Shown here one piece after another: positions 19,767-27,258 of a stretch of DNA of 64,000 nucleotides. How positions within the stretch are numbered: the stretch's first letter is position 1; each line of letters opens with the position of its first letter. The notes under the pieces were generated by a model. That model saw nothing but the letters and a program-made list of their open reading frames with translations. It was not told the DNA's origin and did no database searches. The translations under genes were made by a program, and so were the position numbers. The DNA is from DASQEH01 sp963765725 (lineage in GTDB: Bacteria > Actinomycetota > Actinomycetes > Propionibacteriales > Nocardioidaceae). The stretch covers positions 1,584,040 through 1,648,039 of the forward strand of contig CAVXXI010000003.1 of the NCBI GenBank assembly GCA_963765725.1. The letters run 5' to 3'.

Positions 19767-20862
19767 TCGGCTGGCGCGAAGCTGGCGCGCCGGCGGGCAT
19801 GGCAGCCGGCGGGAGGCGGTAGAGCGCTCGGGCCGTCTCGCTCAGCACCCGAGGCCGCAGTGACGGCACGAAACGGCGGGCGGCGAAGTCGGGGGTGTCG
19901 CCGTCCCAGTGCGGGTAGTCGCTGGAGAACATCAGCATGTGCTCGGCGTCGAACATCTCGAGGATGGCCTTGAAGTGGGCCGGGTGCTCGGGCTCCTCCA
20001 ACGGCTGTGTCGTCAGCAAGATGTGCTCGGAGACGATCGCGCTCGGCGGTCGCGTCAGCCACGGTGTGGTCTGCCGGAGTCCCTTCCAGTTCTTGTCAAA
20101 GCGCCAAAGAATAGGAGGGAGCCACGACACGCCACCCTCGACGAGGACCACCTTCAACGATGGGAACTTCACGAAGACGCCCTCGGTCACCAGGCTGATG
20201 AGATGTGCGATGTAGCTGGCGACGAGGCCGGTGTGCCACTCGAAGTAGCTGGTCGGGTAGCCGGCTGCCGTGGGGGGACCGGAGAGCCCGACGCCCTCGG
20301 AGCCCGCGTGTATCCCGATGGGCAGGCCGTGGTCGGCCGCCGCAGCGTAGATCGGGTGGTAGAAGCGCTGCCCGTACGGGATCCGGGCCGCGCTCGGCAG
20401 CAGCACCTGGACGAACCCGGGGTGGTCGCCCAGGCGGTGGATCTCCCGCGCCGCGAGCTCCGGGTCCGCCGGTGAGACGACCAGCGACGCACGCAGCCGA
20501 TCGTCGGCCGGCAGCCAGTCCTCCGCCACGATGTCGTTGTAGGCGGAGATCAGCGCTGCCCCGAAGTCCGGCTCCGGTGACAGGCCGGTGTGCATAGCGG
20601 TCTCCGGGTTGAGGACCGCGTACTCGACGTCGTACACGTCGAGGAAGTACCGGCCCAGGGTCACCGGGCTCGCCTCGATCCGCTCGCCCTCCGGCGTGAC
20701 GGCATCGGCTCGCATCACACCGTTCGGGTTCCAGTAACCCAGGTGGCCGGCTCCGCGGTTACCCGTCGAGAAGCGCCGTCGCCACGGCTCGGGCAGGAAG
20801 TCGAGCACGCGCTCGGAGTTCAGGACGGGGTGCACGTCGGTGTCGATGATCGCGGCATCCAT
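19759..20862 (-). CDS. amidohydrolase-family metal-dependent hydrolase/decarboxylase
   Basis: A 367-residue TIM-barrel protein of the amidohydrolase-2 family (the ACMSD/uracil-type decarboxylase branch). The N-terminus has IDTDVHP (metal-binding D-x-H). Mid-protein has PIGIHAGSEG and YFEWHTGLV, and the C-terminal barrel has MLMFSSDYPHWDGDTPDF with the conserved Asp. The substrate is unknown; members act on aromatic or muconate-like acids and related amides. It is the first gene of a two-gene unit with the Rieske protein, a pairing seen in actinobacterial catabolic clusters. The length is normal and the gene intact. Confidence 0.85.
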   Translation of the reverse strand: MDAAIIDTDVHPVLNSERVLDFLPEPWRRRFSTGNRGAGHLGYWNPNGVMRADAVTPEGERIEASPVTLGRYFLDVYDVEYAVLNPETAMHTGLSPEPDFGAALISAYNDIVAEDWLPADDRLRASLVVSPADPELAAREIHRLGDHPGFVQVLLPSAARIPYGQRFYHPIYAAAADHGLPIGIHAGSEGVGLSGPPTAAGYPTSYFEWHTGLVASYIAHLISLVTEGVFVKFPSLKVVLVEGGVSWLPPILWRFDKNWKGLRQTTPWLTRPPSAIVSEHILLTTQPLEEPEHPAHFKAILEMFDAEHMLMFSSDYPHWDGDTPDFAARRFVPSLRPRVLSETARALYRLPPAAMPAGAPASRQPNG

Positions 20863-20877
20863 CAGGGCTTCCTCTTC

Positions 20878-21231
20878 CTACATCAGGCCGGTCGACCGGG
20901 CCGTCACCGAACCCGCGACCAGGGCGATCATCACCGCACGCAGCAGTCGCCCCCGGGGCGTGAGCACCGGCCAGGACAGGTACGCCAGCCAGCCGATGAA
21001 CACTGCCACGACGACCAGCGCCGGCACCGCGTACACAAGCGGGGCAGAGAGGCCCACCACCATCAGCAGAAGGATCACGGCCGGGATCGCCCACATGGGC
21101 AGCCGGGCCATGACTGCGAGCACCCCGCGGCTGGGGCGGCTGACCCGGCCGCGCAGATCACGGGGCTGCGCGGTCGAGCCCGCCGCTGCACGCCGGGCGG
21201 GGTTGCCGGATCGGCGGGCATCGGGGGGCAC
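20878..21231 (-). CDS. small two-helix membrane protein (DUF6703-like)
   Basis: 117 residues. A basic, Pro/Arg-rich N-terminal third (RRSGNPARRAAAG) is followed by two or three closely spaced hydrophobic helices (AIPAVILLLMVVGLSAPL, VPALVVVAVFIGWLAYL) and a short end with ARLLRAV-like GRLLRAVMIALVAG. This pattern resembles a conserved actinobacterial membrane protein family annotated as DUF6703; the match is from memory. Function unknown. It lies just upstream of, and is transcribed in the same direction as, the amidohydrolase (15-base gap), so the three minus-strand genes may form one unit. Confidence 0.65.
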   Translation of the reverse strand: MPPDARRSGNPARRAAAGSTAQPRDLRGRVSRPSRGVLAVMARLPMWAIPAVILLLMVVGLSAPLVYAVPALVVVAVFIGWLAYLSWPVLTPRGRLLRAVMIALVAGSVTARSTGLM

Positions 21232-21281
21232 CCTGACAGCCTAATCGTTCAGCCGATGTCCAGGAGTGAGCACCTGAACTA

Positions 21282-21315
21282 TTGACAAGACTTCATGTAC
21301 AAGTACTCTTGTCTA
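21282..21315 (+). promoter_or_regulatory. promoter with overlapping inverted repeat, upstream of the ArsR-type gene
   Basis: A consensus -35 TTGACA (21,282-21,287) is followed after 16 bases by TACTCT (21,304-21,309), a -10 of the TANNNT kind. The ATG at 21,316 lies only 6 bases beyond, so the transcript would be leaderless. A perfect 7-base inverted repeat, GACAAGA (21,284-21,290) and TCTTGTC (21,307-21,313), spans exactly the two boxes. This is the position expected for an autoregulatory operator bound by the repressor encoded immediately downstream. Boxes and repeat are seen directly; binding is inferred. Confidence 0.6.
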
Positions 21316-21906
21316 ATGGCCGAGGATAAGAACGCCCCAGATCCCGCTTCCCGGCAAGCGACTGTCGAGACGCTCGCCGCCATGACACACCCGGTTCGGC
21401 GCCGCCTCATCGACCTGCTCAGCGCGGGTGGGCCTGCCACCGTCGGGACCCTGGCCGACAGGACCGGTCAACGGGTCGGAAGCATCAGCCATCACCTGAA
21501 GGTGCTGGCTGCGAACGGCCTCATCGAAGAGGCCCCCGAGCTGGCGCGCGACCGCCGCGAGTCCTGGTGGCGCATCGTCAAGGCCTCGTGGGGCTGGTCG
21601 ATCACCAACTTCGACGACGACCCGGCCGGGGAGGTCATCGCCAGAGCGGCGGAGGAGCAGACACTCCGCTCCAACTTCGACAAGGCGAAGAGCTGGTACG
21701 ACACACGCGATGACTACGACCCCACCTGGGTCGAGGCCGCCATCGTCTCCACCTCGTGGCTGAAGGCAACACCGGAGGAGCTGTCCGACCTCAACAACCG
21801 GATGATGTCAGTGCTGCACGACTTCGTCGCCGAGCAGGCCGCGACGCCGGACGTCGAACGGGAGAGCGTCTACCTCTTCAGCTACGGCATGCCGGTGAAG
21901 CCGTGA
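21316..21906 (+). CDS. ArsR-family winged-helix regulator
   Basis: A cytoplasmic transcription factor of about 196 residues from ATG 21,316 (an upstream ATG at 21,295 lies inside the promoter and is unlikely). The N-terminal half is a winged helix: TLAAMTHPVRRRLIDLLSAG, then VGTLADRTGQRVGSISHHLK (recognition helix) and LAANGLIEEAPELARDRRES (wing). The C-terminal half (WSITNFDDDPAGEVIARAAE and SWYDTRDDYDPTWVE) is the effector part seen in ArsR proteins that sit beside MFS pumps. No metal-binding cysteine pair is visible, so an organic ligand is likelier than a metal. It overlaps the MFS gene by 4 bases (GTGA), so it probably represses its own operon and the pump. Confidence 0.88.
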   Translation: MAEDKNAPDPASRQATVETLAAMTHPVRRRLIDLLSAGGPATVGTLADRTGQRVGSISHHLKVLAANGLIEEAPELARDRRESWWRIVKASWGWSITNFDDDPAGEVIARAAEEQTLRSNFDKAKSWYDTRDDYDPTWVEAAIVSTSWLKATPEELSDLNNRMMSVLHDFVAEQAATPDVERESVYLFSYGMPVKP

Positions 21907-23135
21907 GTACCGAGGCCGCCGCAGCGGAGTCTGCTGGGCAGATCCCGCCGCTGGCTCGAGACCGCCGGGTACAGGCGTGGGCGGTCAGCACTGGCATCTC
22001 GATGGCCGGTGATGCGGCGTGGACGCTCGGCCTGGCGTGGACCGCGGCATCGGTCGGAGGGGCGCACGGTGCCGGCCTGGTCCTCGGCGTGGGCACCCTT
22101 CCGCGCGCACTGCTGACCGTCTTCGGCGGTGCCATCGCCGACCGAGCTGACGCCAGGCGCACGATGGTCGCCTCCAACCTGGCTCGCATCGTCGTGCTGC
22201 TCGCCGGCCTTGCCGTGCTGTCGATGTCGGACGTGACGATCCCGCTCCTGGTGGCGATAGCGGTCGTGTTCGGAGCGATCGACGCGCTGTACCGGCCGGC
22301 CGCGTCGACGCTCCCGCGCCAGCTGGTGCGGGAGGGCGACCTCGGCGGCGTCGCGGCCATGTTCCAGCTCGCCAACCGGCTCGCCGGGTTCGTCGGCGCA
22401 CCACTTGGCGGCCTCCTCGTGGCCGTCGATGGGCTGCGGCTGGTCATGCTGGCCGACATCGCCTCGTTCCTCGTCATCTCCGTCGTCCTTGCCCTCGTGG
22501 TCAAGCCACGGTTCGCCCGCCAGCTCAGCGGATCTGCGTCGGTGCGCGCCGACATCGCCGCGGGGCTCGGGTATATCCGGCGCACACCGGCCATTCGTAC
22601 GCTCGTCCTGGCCCTGTCCGGCCTCAACCTGTTCGTCGGCCCGGTCCTCGGGGTGGGGCTCGTCCTCCGGGCCCGTGGGCAAGGCTGGTCGTCGACGAGC
22701 CTCGGTCTCATGGAGGCCACGCTGGCCGTAGCAGCCGCCGTCGCCTCCGCGTACGCCATCTTCTGGCGACCGGCACGACCGGCGCGCACCGGACTCCTGC
22801 TTCTCGTCGCCCAGGCGGCTGCCTGCGTCGCCATCGGCGTCACCCCCTACCTCGGGGCATACGGCGCGATGGTCGTCATCGGCGTCACCGCCGGGTTGGC
22901 GTCGTCGTTGCTCTCGGGTGTCTTCCAACGGGCCGTCGACCCGCTGTACCTCGGCAGGACCGGCAGCATCCAGGCCCTCGGTGACGACGCGCTGATGCCG
23001 GTCGCCATGGTCGGTTTCGGTGCGCTTGCAGCCGCGACGTCGGTCGCCATCGGATGCCTGCTGATGGGTCTGGGCTTCGCCCTGCTCGTCTCCTGGTCCG
23101 CCACCCGACCCTCGCTGCGTCCGGTCGACGCCTGA
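21903..23135 (+). CDS. MFS transporter, drug-efflux type
   Basis: A 410-residue major facilitator protein with about 12 hydrophobic spans, coupled to the upstream ArsR gene through a GTGA overlap at 21,903-21,906. Landmarks are the loop 2-3 motif FGGAIADRADARRTMVASNL (the usual D-R-x-x-R-R), VFGAIDALYRPAASTLPRQL in the middle of the N-terminal half, and QALGDDALMPVAMVGFGALA near the end. It most resembles drug/macrolide exporters (the MFS_3-like branch). The substrate is unknown. The regulator next door suggests substrate-induced expression. Confidence 0.88.
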   Translation: MSTEAAAAESAGQIPPLARDRRVQAWAVSTGISMAGDAAWTLGLAWTAASVGGAHGAGLVLGVGTLPRALLTVFGGAIADRADARRTMVASNLARIVVLLAGLAVLSMSDVTIPLLVAIAVVFGAIDALYRPAASTLPRQLVREGDLGGVAAMFQLANRLAGFVGAPLGGLLVAVDGLRLVMLADIASFLVISVVLALVVKPRFARQLSGSASVRADIAAGLGYIRRTPAIRTLVLALSGLNLFVGPVLGVGLVLRARGQGWSSTSLGLMEATLAVAAAVASAYAIFWRPARPARTGLLLLVAQAAACVAIGVTPYLGAYGAMVVIGVTAGLASSLLSGVFQRAVDPLYLGRTGSIQALGDDALMPVAMVGFGALAAATSVAIGCLLMGLGFALLVSWSATRPSLRPVDA

Positions 23136-23153
23136 CTTTGCGACACTGGCTCC

Positions 23154-23477
23154 ATGCTGGCGATCTCGAGATTCCGGTACGACGAGGACCTCGCGGAGCG
23201 GGCGCTGTCGGAGCTCGAGTCGTGCGTCCGGCAGTTCAGCGCACGTCCCGGGTTCCTCCAGGGCACCGTCGGGCGGGCGCTCGACGATCCGGAGATCTGG
23301 GTGTTGGTCACCTCGTGGGAGCACGTCGGTGCCTACCGGCGGGCGCTGTCGTCGTACGACATCAAGATGCATGTCGTGCCGCTCCTGTCGTACGCCATCG
23401 ACGAGCCGTCTGCGTACGAGGTCCTCGTCGGAGAGGGCGCAACCGAGCCGAACGAGGCGCACTACGGTCGCTCCTGA
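23154..23477 (+). CDS. antibiotic biosynthesis monooxygenase (ABM)-like dimeric alpha/beta-barrel protein
   Basis: A 107-residue protein with the ABM fold pattern: strand MLAISRFRYDED, helix ERALSELESCVRQFSARPG, strand FLQGTVGRALDDPEIWVLVT, then WEHVGAYRRALSSYDIK, where Trp-x-x is typical for the family. Members are small oxygenases or heme-handling or structural proteins; nothing here fixes the reaction. It sits alone between the MFS gene and glyS, on the same strand and 18 bases after the MFS stop, and may share that transcript. Confidence 0.75.
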   Translation: MLAISRFRYDEDLAERALSELESCVRQFSARPGFLQGTVGRALDDPEIWVLVTSWEHVGAYRRALSSYDIKMHVVPLLSYAIDEPSAYEVLVGEGATEPNEAHYGRS

Positions 23478-23582
23478 CCGGATCGCGAGACATTCGACCG
23501 GTAATCACGGCCCCAACAGGCGGTAACGTAGGGACCCGACCCCCCCGACCCAGGGGGTGGCTGCCCGCCTGCCGCCAGCCGG

Positions 23583-24986
23583 ATGGAGAAACCGAACGTG
23601 CCTGCTTCAGTCATCGACAGCGTCGTGAGCCTCTGCAAGAGAAGGGGATTCGTCTTCCCTTCCGGCGAGATCTACGGAGGAACGAAGTCCGCCTGGGACT
23701 ACGGCCCACTCGGCGTCGAGCTCAAGGAGAACATCAAGCGACAGTGGTGGCGGTCGATGGTCACCACGCGCGACGACGTCGTCGGCCTGGACTCGTCGGT
23801 GATCCTGCCCACACGTACGTGGGAGGCGTCGGGCCACCTGGCGGCGTTCACCGACCCGCTGACCGAGTGCCTGTCGTGCCACAAGCGCTTCCGCGCCGAC
23901 CATCTGCAGGAGGAGCTGGCAGCGAAGAAGGGCATCGACGACCCCGACACCATCTCGCTGCAGGAGATCGCGTGCCCGAACTGTGGCACCCGCGGCAAGT
24001 GGACCGACCCGCGGCCGTTCAACGGGATGCTCAAGACGTACCTCGGTGTCGTCGAGGAGGACTCCGGCCTGCACTACCTGCGCCCCGAGACCGCGCAGGG
24101 CATCTTCTTGAACTTCGTCAACGTGATCAACTCCGCTCGCAAGAAGCCGCCGTTCGGCATCGCCCAGCAGGGCAAGGCGTTCCGCAACGAGATCACTCCC
24201 GGCAACTTCATCTTCCGGACCCGCGAGTTCGAGATGATGGAGATGGAGTACTTCGTCGAGCCGGGCACCGACGAGGAGTGGCACCAGAAGTGGATCGACA
24301 TCCGCACCGACTGGTACGTCGAGCTGGGCATCGACCGGGCCAACCTCCGCCACTTCGAGCACCCGGCCGAGAAGCGCTCCCACTACTCCAAACGCACCGT
24401 CGACATCGAGTACCGGTTCGGCTTCGCCGGTTCTCAGTGGGGTGAGCTCGAGGGCATCGCCAACCGGAGCGACTACGACCTCAAGCAGCACTCCGAGTAC
24501 TCGGGCCAGGACCTCTCGTACTTCGACCAGGCGTCTGGTCAGCGCTGGTTCCCGTACGTCATCGAGCCGGCGGCCGGCGCCACCCGCTCCCTGATGGCGT
24601 TCCTCATCGACGCGTACGCCGAGGACGAGGCGCCGAACGCCAAGGGCGGTATCGACAAGCGGACCGTGCTGCGCCTCGACCCTCGGCTGGCCCCGGTGAA
24701 GGTGGCCGTGCTTCCGCTCTCTCGCAACCCGGAACTGTCTCCACGGGCCAAGTCGCTGGCCGCGGAGCTGCGTAAGTCATGGAACGTCGACTTCGACGAC
24801 GCCGGCGCGATCGGCCGGAGATACCGGCGGCAGGACGAGATCGGTACGCCGTACTGCGTCACCGTCGACTTCGACAGCCTCGACGACAACGCCGCCACCA
24901 TCCGTGAGCGCGACACCATGAAGCAGGAGCGGATCGGTCTCGACGCCATCCCCGGCTACCTGGCGGAGCGGTTGCTGGGTTGTTGA
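23583..24986 (+). CDS. glyS: glycine--tRNA ligase, class II dimeric (archaeal/actinobacterial type)
   Basis: Charges tRNA-Gly with glycine. The 467-residue length fits the alpha2 single-chain enzyme. The N-terminus has RRGFVFPSGEIYGGTKSAWDYGP (motif 1 region). A zinc-like cysteine pair follows (CLSCHKRF and CPNCGTRGKW). Motif 2 is RNEITPGNFIFRTREFEMM, and motif 3 is in EPAAGATRSLMAFL. The C-terminal anticodon-binding domain begins near APVKVAVLPLSRNPELS. The ATG at 23,583 is the longest start; GTG 23,601 is possible. The about 100-base leader holds a candidate TAACGT -10 box near 23,522 and shows no T-box. The 3' end overlaps the next gene by 7 bases. Confidence 0.95.
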   Translation: MEKPNVPASVIDSVVSLCKRRGFVFPSGEIYGGTKSAWDYGPLGVELKENIKRQWWRSMVTTRDDVVGLDSSVILPTRTWEASGHLAAFTDPLTECLSCHKRFRADHLQEELAAKKGIDDPDTISLQEIACPNCGTRGKWTDPRPFNGMLKTYLGVVEEDSGLHYLRPETAQGIFLNFVNVINSARKKPPFGIAQQGKAFRNEITPGNFIFRTREFEMMEMEYFVEPGTDEEWHQKWIDIRTDWYVELGIDRANLRHFEHPAEKRSHYSKRTVDIEYRFGFAGSQWGELEGIANRSDYDLKQHSEYSGQDLSYFDQASGQRWFPYVIEPAAGATRSLMAFLIDAYAEDEAPNAKGGIDKRTVLRLDPRLAPVKVAVLPLSRNPELSPRAKSLAAELRKSWNVDFDDAGAIGRRYRRQDEIGTPYCVTVDFDSLDDNAATIRERDTMKQERIGLDAIPGYLAERLLGC

Positions 24987-25567
24987 CGCGACTTCCGCTG
25001 GTGGCACTCGTGCTGTCCGGCGTGCTGGTCGCGGGCTGTACGGGTGGCGACAAGGCGACACCGAAGGCGACCGCGACCACACCGCCGACCACGGCGAGCA
25101 CCACCTCTTCGGACGGGACCACGGCGGCGGGGTTGGCGCTGAAGCTCGGGCAGCGAGCCGTCGTCCGCTGGCGGGCGGGGAAGGCGCACGAGTCCGTCAT
25201 CGCCCTGACCGTGACCGGCGTGAGGCGGGGGTCGATCGCCGACCTCAGCTCGTACAGGCTCGGCCGAGCCGCCCGCGCCTCTACCCTCTACTACGTGTAC
25301 TCGGCCGTCCGCAACACGGGCAGCGGCAACCTGTCCGGCCGACGCCTGCCGCTGTACGGGAAGGTGGCGCCGCACCTCGTCGTGCCGCCGGTCCGGTTCA
25401 AGCTGCCCTTCCATCGGTGCGACTACCAGCCGCTGCCCGCGCATTTCGCCAAGGGCGCCCGGGCGCGGGTCTGCATGGTGATGCTGGCACCTCGGCACGG
25501 CTCGATCTCGTCGGTGGAGTGGCGAAGCCCCAGACTTCCCCAGCCCGTCAGCTGGAGGGTCCGGTGA
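24980..25567 (+). CDS. lipoprotein, hypothetical
   Basis: An exported lipid-anchored protein of about 195 residues. The N-terminus is a lipoprotein signal peptide, LPLVALVLSGVLVAGC with lipobox VAGC. A Thr/Ala/Ser-rich linker of about 35 residues and a beta-rich domain follow (LGQRAVVRWRAGKAHESVIA and STLYYVYSAVRNTGSGNLSG), typical of DUF4352-like immunoglobulin folds. It starts at TTG 24,980 or TTG 24,983, overlapping the glyS stop, and its stop overlaps the dusB start (GTG 25,564). Function unknown. Confidence 0.75.
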   Translation: MLTRLPLVALVLSGVLVAGCTGGDKATPKATATTPPTTASTTSSDGTTAAGLALKLGQRAVVRWRAGKAHESVIALTVTGVRRGSIADLSSYRLGRAARASTLYYVYSAVRNTGSGNLSGRRLPLYGKVAPHLVVPPVRFKLPFHRCDYQPLPAHFAKGARARVCMVMLAPRHGSISSVEWRSPRLPQPVSWRVR

Positions 25568-26742
25568 AGCTCGGCACCCTCGACATCGATCCTCCCGTCG
25601 TGCTCGCTCCGATGGCCGGGGTGACCAACGCCGCCTTCCGCACCCTATGCCGTGAGCAGGGTGCCGGCCTCTACGTGTGCGAGATGATCACCAGCCGCGG
25701 GCTGGTCGAGTCCGACGAGACGACGATCGCAATGCTGGCCTTCGACCCGGGGGAGTCCGTGCGGTCGGTTCAGCTGTATGGCGTCGACCCGCCGACGATG
25801 GCCCGGGCAGCTCAGATCCTCTGCGGTGACTATGGCGTCGCCCATATCGACATGAACTTCGGGTGCCCGGTACCGAAGGTGACCCGCAAGGGCGGCGGTG
25901 CAGCCCTGCCGTGGAAACGCCGGCTGCTGGCGTCGATCCTCGAGGCGACGGTGGCGGCGGCGGCACCGTACGGCGTCCCGGTCACCATGAAGACGCGCAA
26001 GGGCATCGACGACGAGCACCTCACCTACCTGGACGCGGGAACGATCGCGCAGGAGGCGGGCTGTGCCGCCATCGCGCTGCACGCCCGCACGGCGGCGCAG
26101 CACTACTCCGGGCAGGCGGACTGGACGGCCATCGCCGCCCTGGTCGAGCACGTCGACATACCGGTGCTCGGCAATGGCGACATCTGGGAGGCGTCGGACG
26201 CCGTCGCGATGATGGCGTCCACGGGGTGTGAAGGCGTCGTGGTCGGGCGTGGCTGCCTCGGCCGACCGTGGCTGTTCCGCGACTTGGCCGCCGCGCTCGC
26301 CGCCCCCGAACGGGGCGAACCGCGAACGGACCGGGCGCCCGTCACCGGCCCGGCTGGTGAAAATCCGGTCCCCTACATGCCCGCGCTGCCGGCCTTGGGA
26401 GAGGTGGCCGCCACGATGCGGCGCCACGCCGAGTTGCTGGTGCAGCACATGGGGGAGGAGCGGGGCTGCAAGGAGTTCCGCAAGCACATCGCCTGGTACC
26501 TCAAGGGGTTCGCCGCCGGCAGCGAGCTGCGGCAGTCGCTGGGACTCGTCGACACGCTGGCCACGCTGGACGGTCTGCTGTCGCGGCTCGACCCGGATGA
26601 GCCGTTCCCGGTGGCGGAGCTCGGCAGCCCGCGCGGGCGGCAGGGAAGCCCGCGTCGGGTCGCGCTCCCGGAGGGCTGGCTGGACCGCCGAGACGACTGT
26701 GCAGTCTCCGCCGACGCCGAGCTCGGCGTCTCCGGCGGTTAG
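25564..26742 (+). CDS. dusB: tRNA-dihydrouridine synthase (DusB family)
   Basis: Reduces uridine to dihydrouridine in tRNA D-loops with FMN and NADPH. The GTG start at 25,564 overlaps the lipoprotein stop and places VVLAPMAGVTNAAFR at the N-terminus of the TIM barrel. The catalytic Cys is in HIDMNFGCPVPKVTRKGGGA. FMN-binding motifs are VTMKTRKG, IALHARTAAQHYSG and VPVLGNGDIWEA-like IPVLGNGDIWEAS, then GVVVGRGCLGRPWLF. The C-terminal helical tRNA-binding domain has KEFRKHIAWYLKGF. About 392 residues, a little longer than usual because of a Pro/Gly-rich insertion (about 30 residues after the RDLAAALAAPERGEP segment) and a C-terminal extension. Confidence 0.94.
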   Translation: MKLGTLDIDPPVVLAPMAGVTNAAFRTLCREQGAGLYVCEMITSRGLVESDETTIAMLAFDPGESVRSVQLYGVDPPTMARAAQILCGDYGVAHIDMNFGCPVPKVTRKGGGAALPWKRRLLASILEATVAAAAPYGVPVTMKTRKGIDDEHLTYLDAGTIAQEAGCAAIALHARTAAQHYSGQADWTAIAALVEHVDIPVLGNGDIWEASDAVAMMASTGCEGVVVGRGCLGRPWLFRDLAAALAAPERGEPRTDRAPVTGPAGENPVPYMPALPALGEVAATMRRHAELLVQHMGEERGCKEFRKHIAWYLKGFAAGSELRQSLGLVDTLATLDGLLSRLDPDEPFPVAELGSPRGRQGSPRRVALPEGWLDRRDDCAVSADAELGVSGG

Positions 26743-26792
26743 CCCGCTGCAGCCAGGGGTACGTCCAGGTACCCGACCAGATGGAGACGCTC

Positions 26793-27002
26793 ATGCAGTT
26801 CGACAAATCGCAGATCATCGACTTGCTCAAGTCCGCCGGCGACCACGACAAGGCCAGCCAGGCGGAGAGCGAGCTGCCAGGCACTGTCGACACCGACCGG
26901 GACTCAGGGCTGCTGTCGAAGCTCGGCCTGGACCCGCAGGATCTCATCGCCAAGCTCGCCGGCGGTGGAGAGCTCGGCGGTCTCGGGAAAATGCTGGGCT
27001 GA
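26793..27002 (+). CDS. conserved small acidic protein, hypothetical
   Basis: 69 residues from ATG 26,793, which has GGAG six bases upstream; an ATG at 26,781 would add four residues (METL) but lacks a site. The sequence (FDKSQIIDLLKSAGDHDKAS, then a VDTDRDSGLLSKLGLDPQDL segment, then a Gly-rich tail) is regular helix-loop-helix and resembles short conserved proteins of actinobacteria. No function known to me. It lies between dusB and another small gene and may be co-transcribed with both. Confidence 0.65.
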   Translation: MQFDKSQIIDLLKSAGDHDKASQAESELPGTVDTDRDSGLLSKLGLDPQDLIAKLAGGGELGGLGKMLG

Positions 27003-27072
27003 TAACCGGGCTGCGGGGCGTACTGTCGGTACAGGCAGCCTATGAAGGCTGGCGCTCGACGAAGGAGCAGCA

Positions 27073-27210
27073 ATGTCCGACAAGTCGCCCCGCAACTCCA
27101 TGACGAAGAAATCCGGGAAGACCCTGAAAGAGAAGCGTTTGGAGAAGAAGACCAAGGCCAACGCGCAGAACCACCCGGAGATCGTCCCCACCACCAGCAA
27201 GAAGCACTGA
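27073..27210 (+). CDS. small, very basic protein of 45 residues, hypothetical
   Basis: A short open frame, ATG 27,073 to TGA 27,210, with a near-perfect ribosome-binding site (AAGGAG) seven bases upstream. The product starts MSDKSPRNSMTKKSGKTLKE, continues with KRLEKKTKANAQN and ends TTSKKH. It is about one-third Lys/Arg with no hydrophobic stretch, so it is likely a soluble nucleic-acid- or ribosome-associated peptide. Similar short Lys-rich proteins are widespread in actinobacteria as unannotated or hypothetical genes. The good site and the even spacing from its neighbours support it being real. Confidence 0.65.
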   Translation: MSDKSPRNSMTKKSGKTLKEKRLEKKTKANAQNHPEIVPTTSKKH

Positions 27211-27258
27211 CGCCTCAGCGGCTGCCTTCCGGGCTCGGCCGCATCTAGGGTCGGCTTC

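Noticed and set aside
21882..23462. 526-residue minus-strand open frame
   Set aside because: It lies fully opposite the MFS and ABM genes, is Arg/Asp/Gly-rich without domains, and is a GC-driven shadow frame.
23478..23582. T-box leader before glyS
   Set aside because: The leader is only about 100 bases, with no T-box sequence and no specifier stem.
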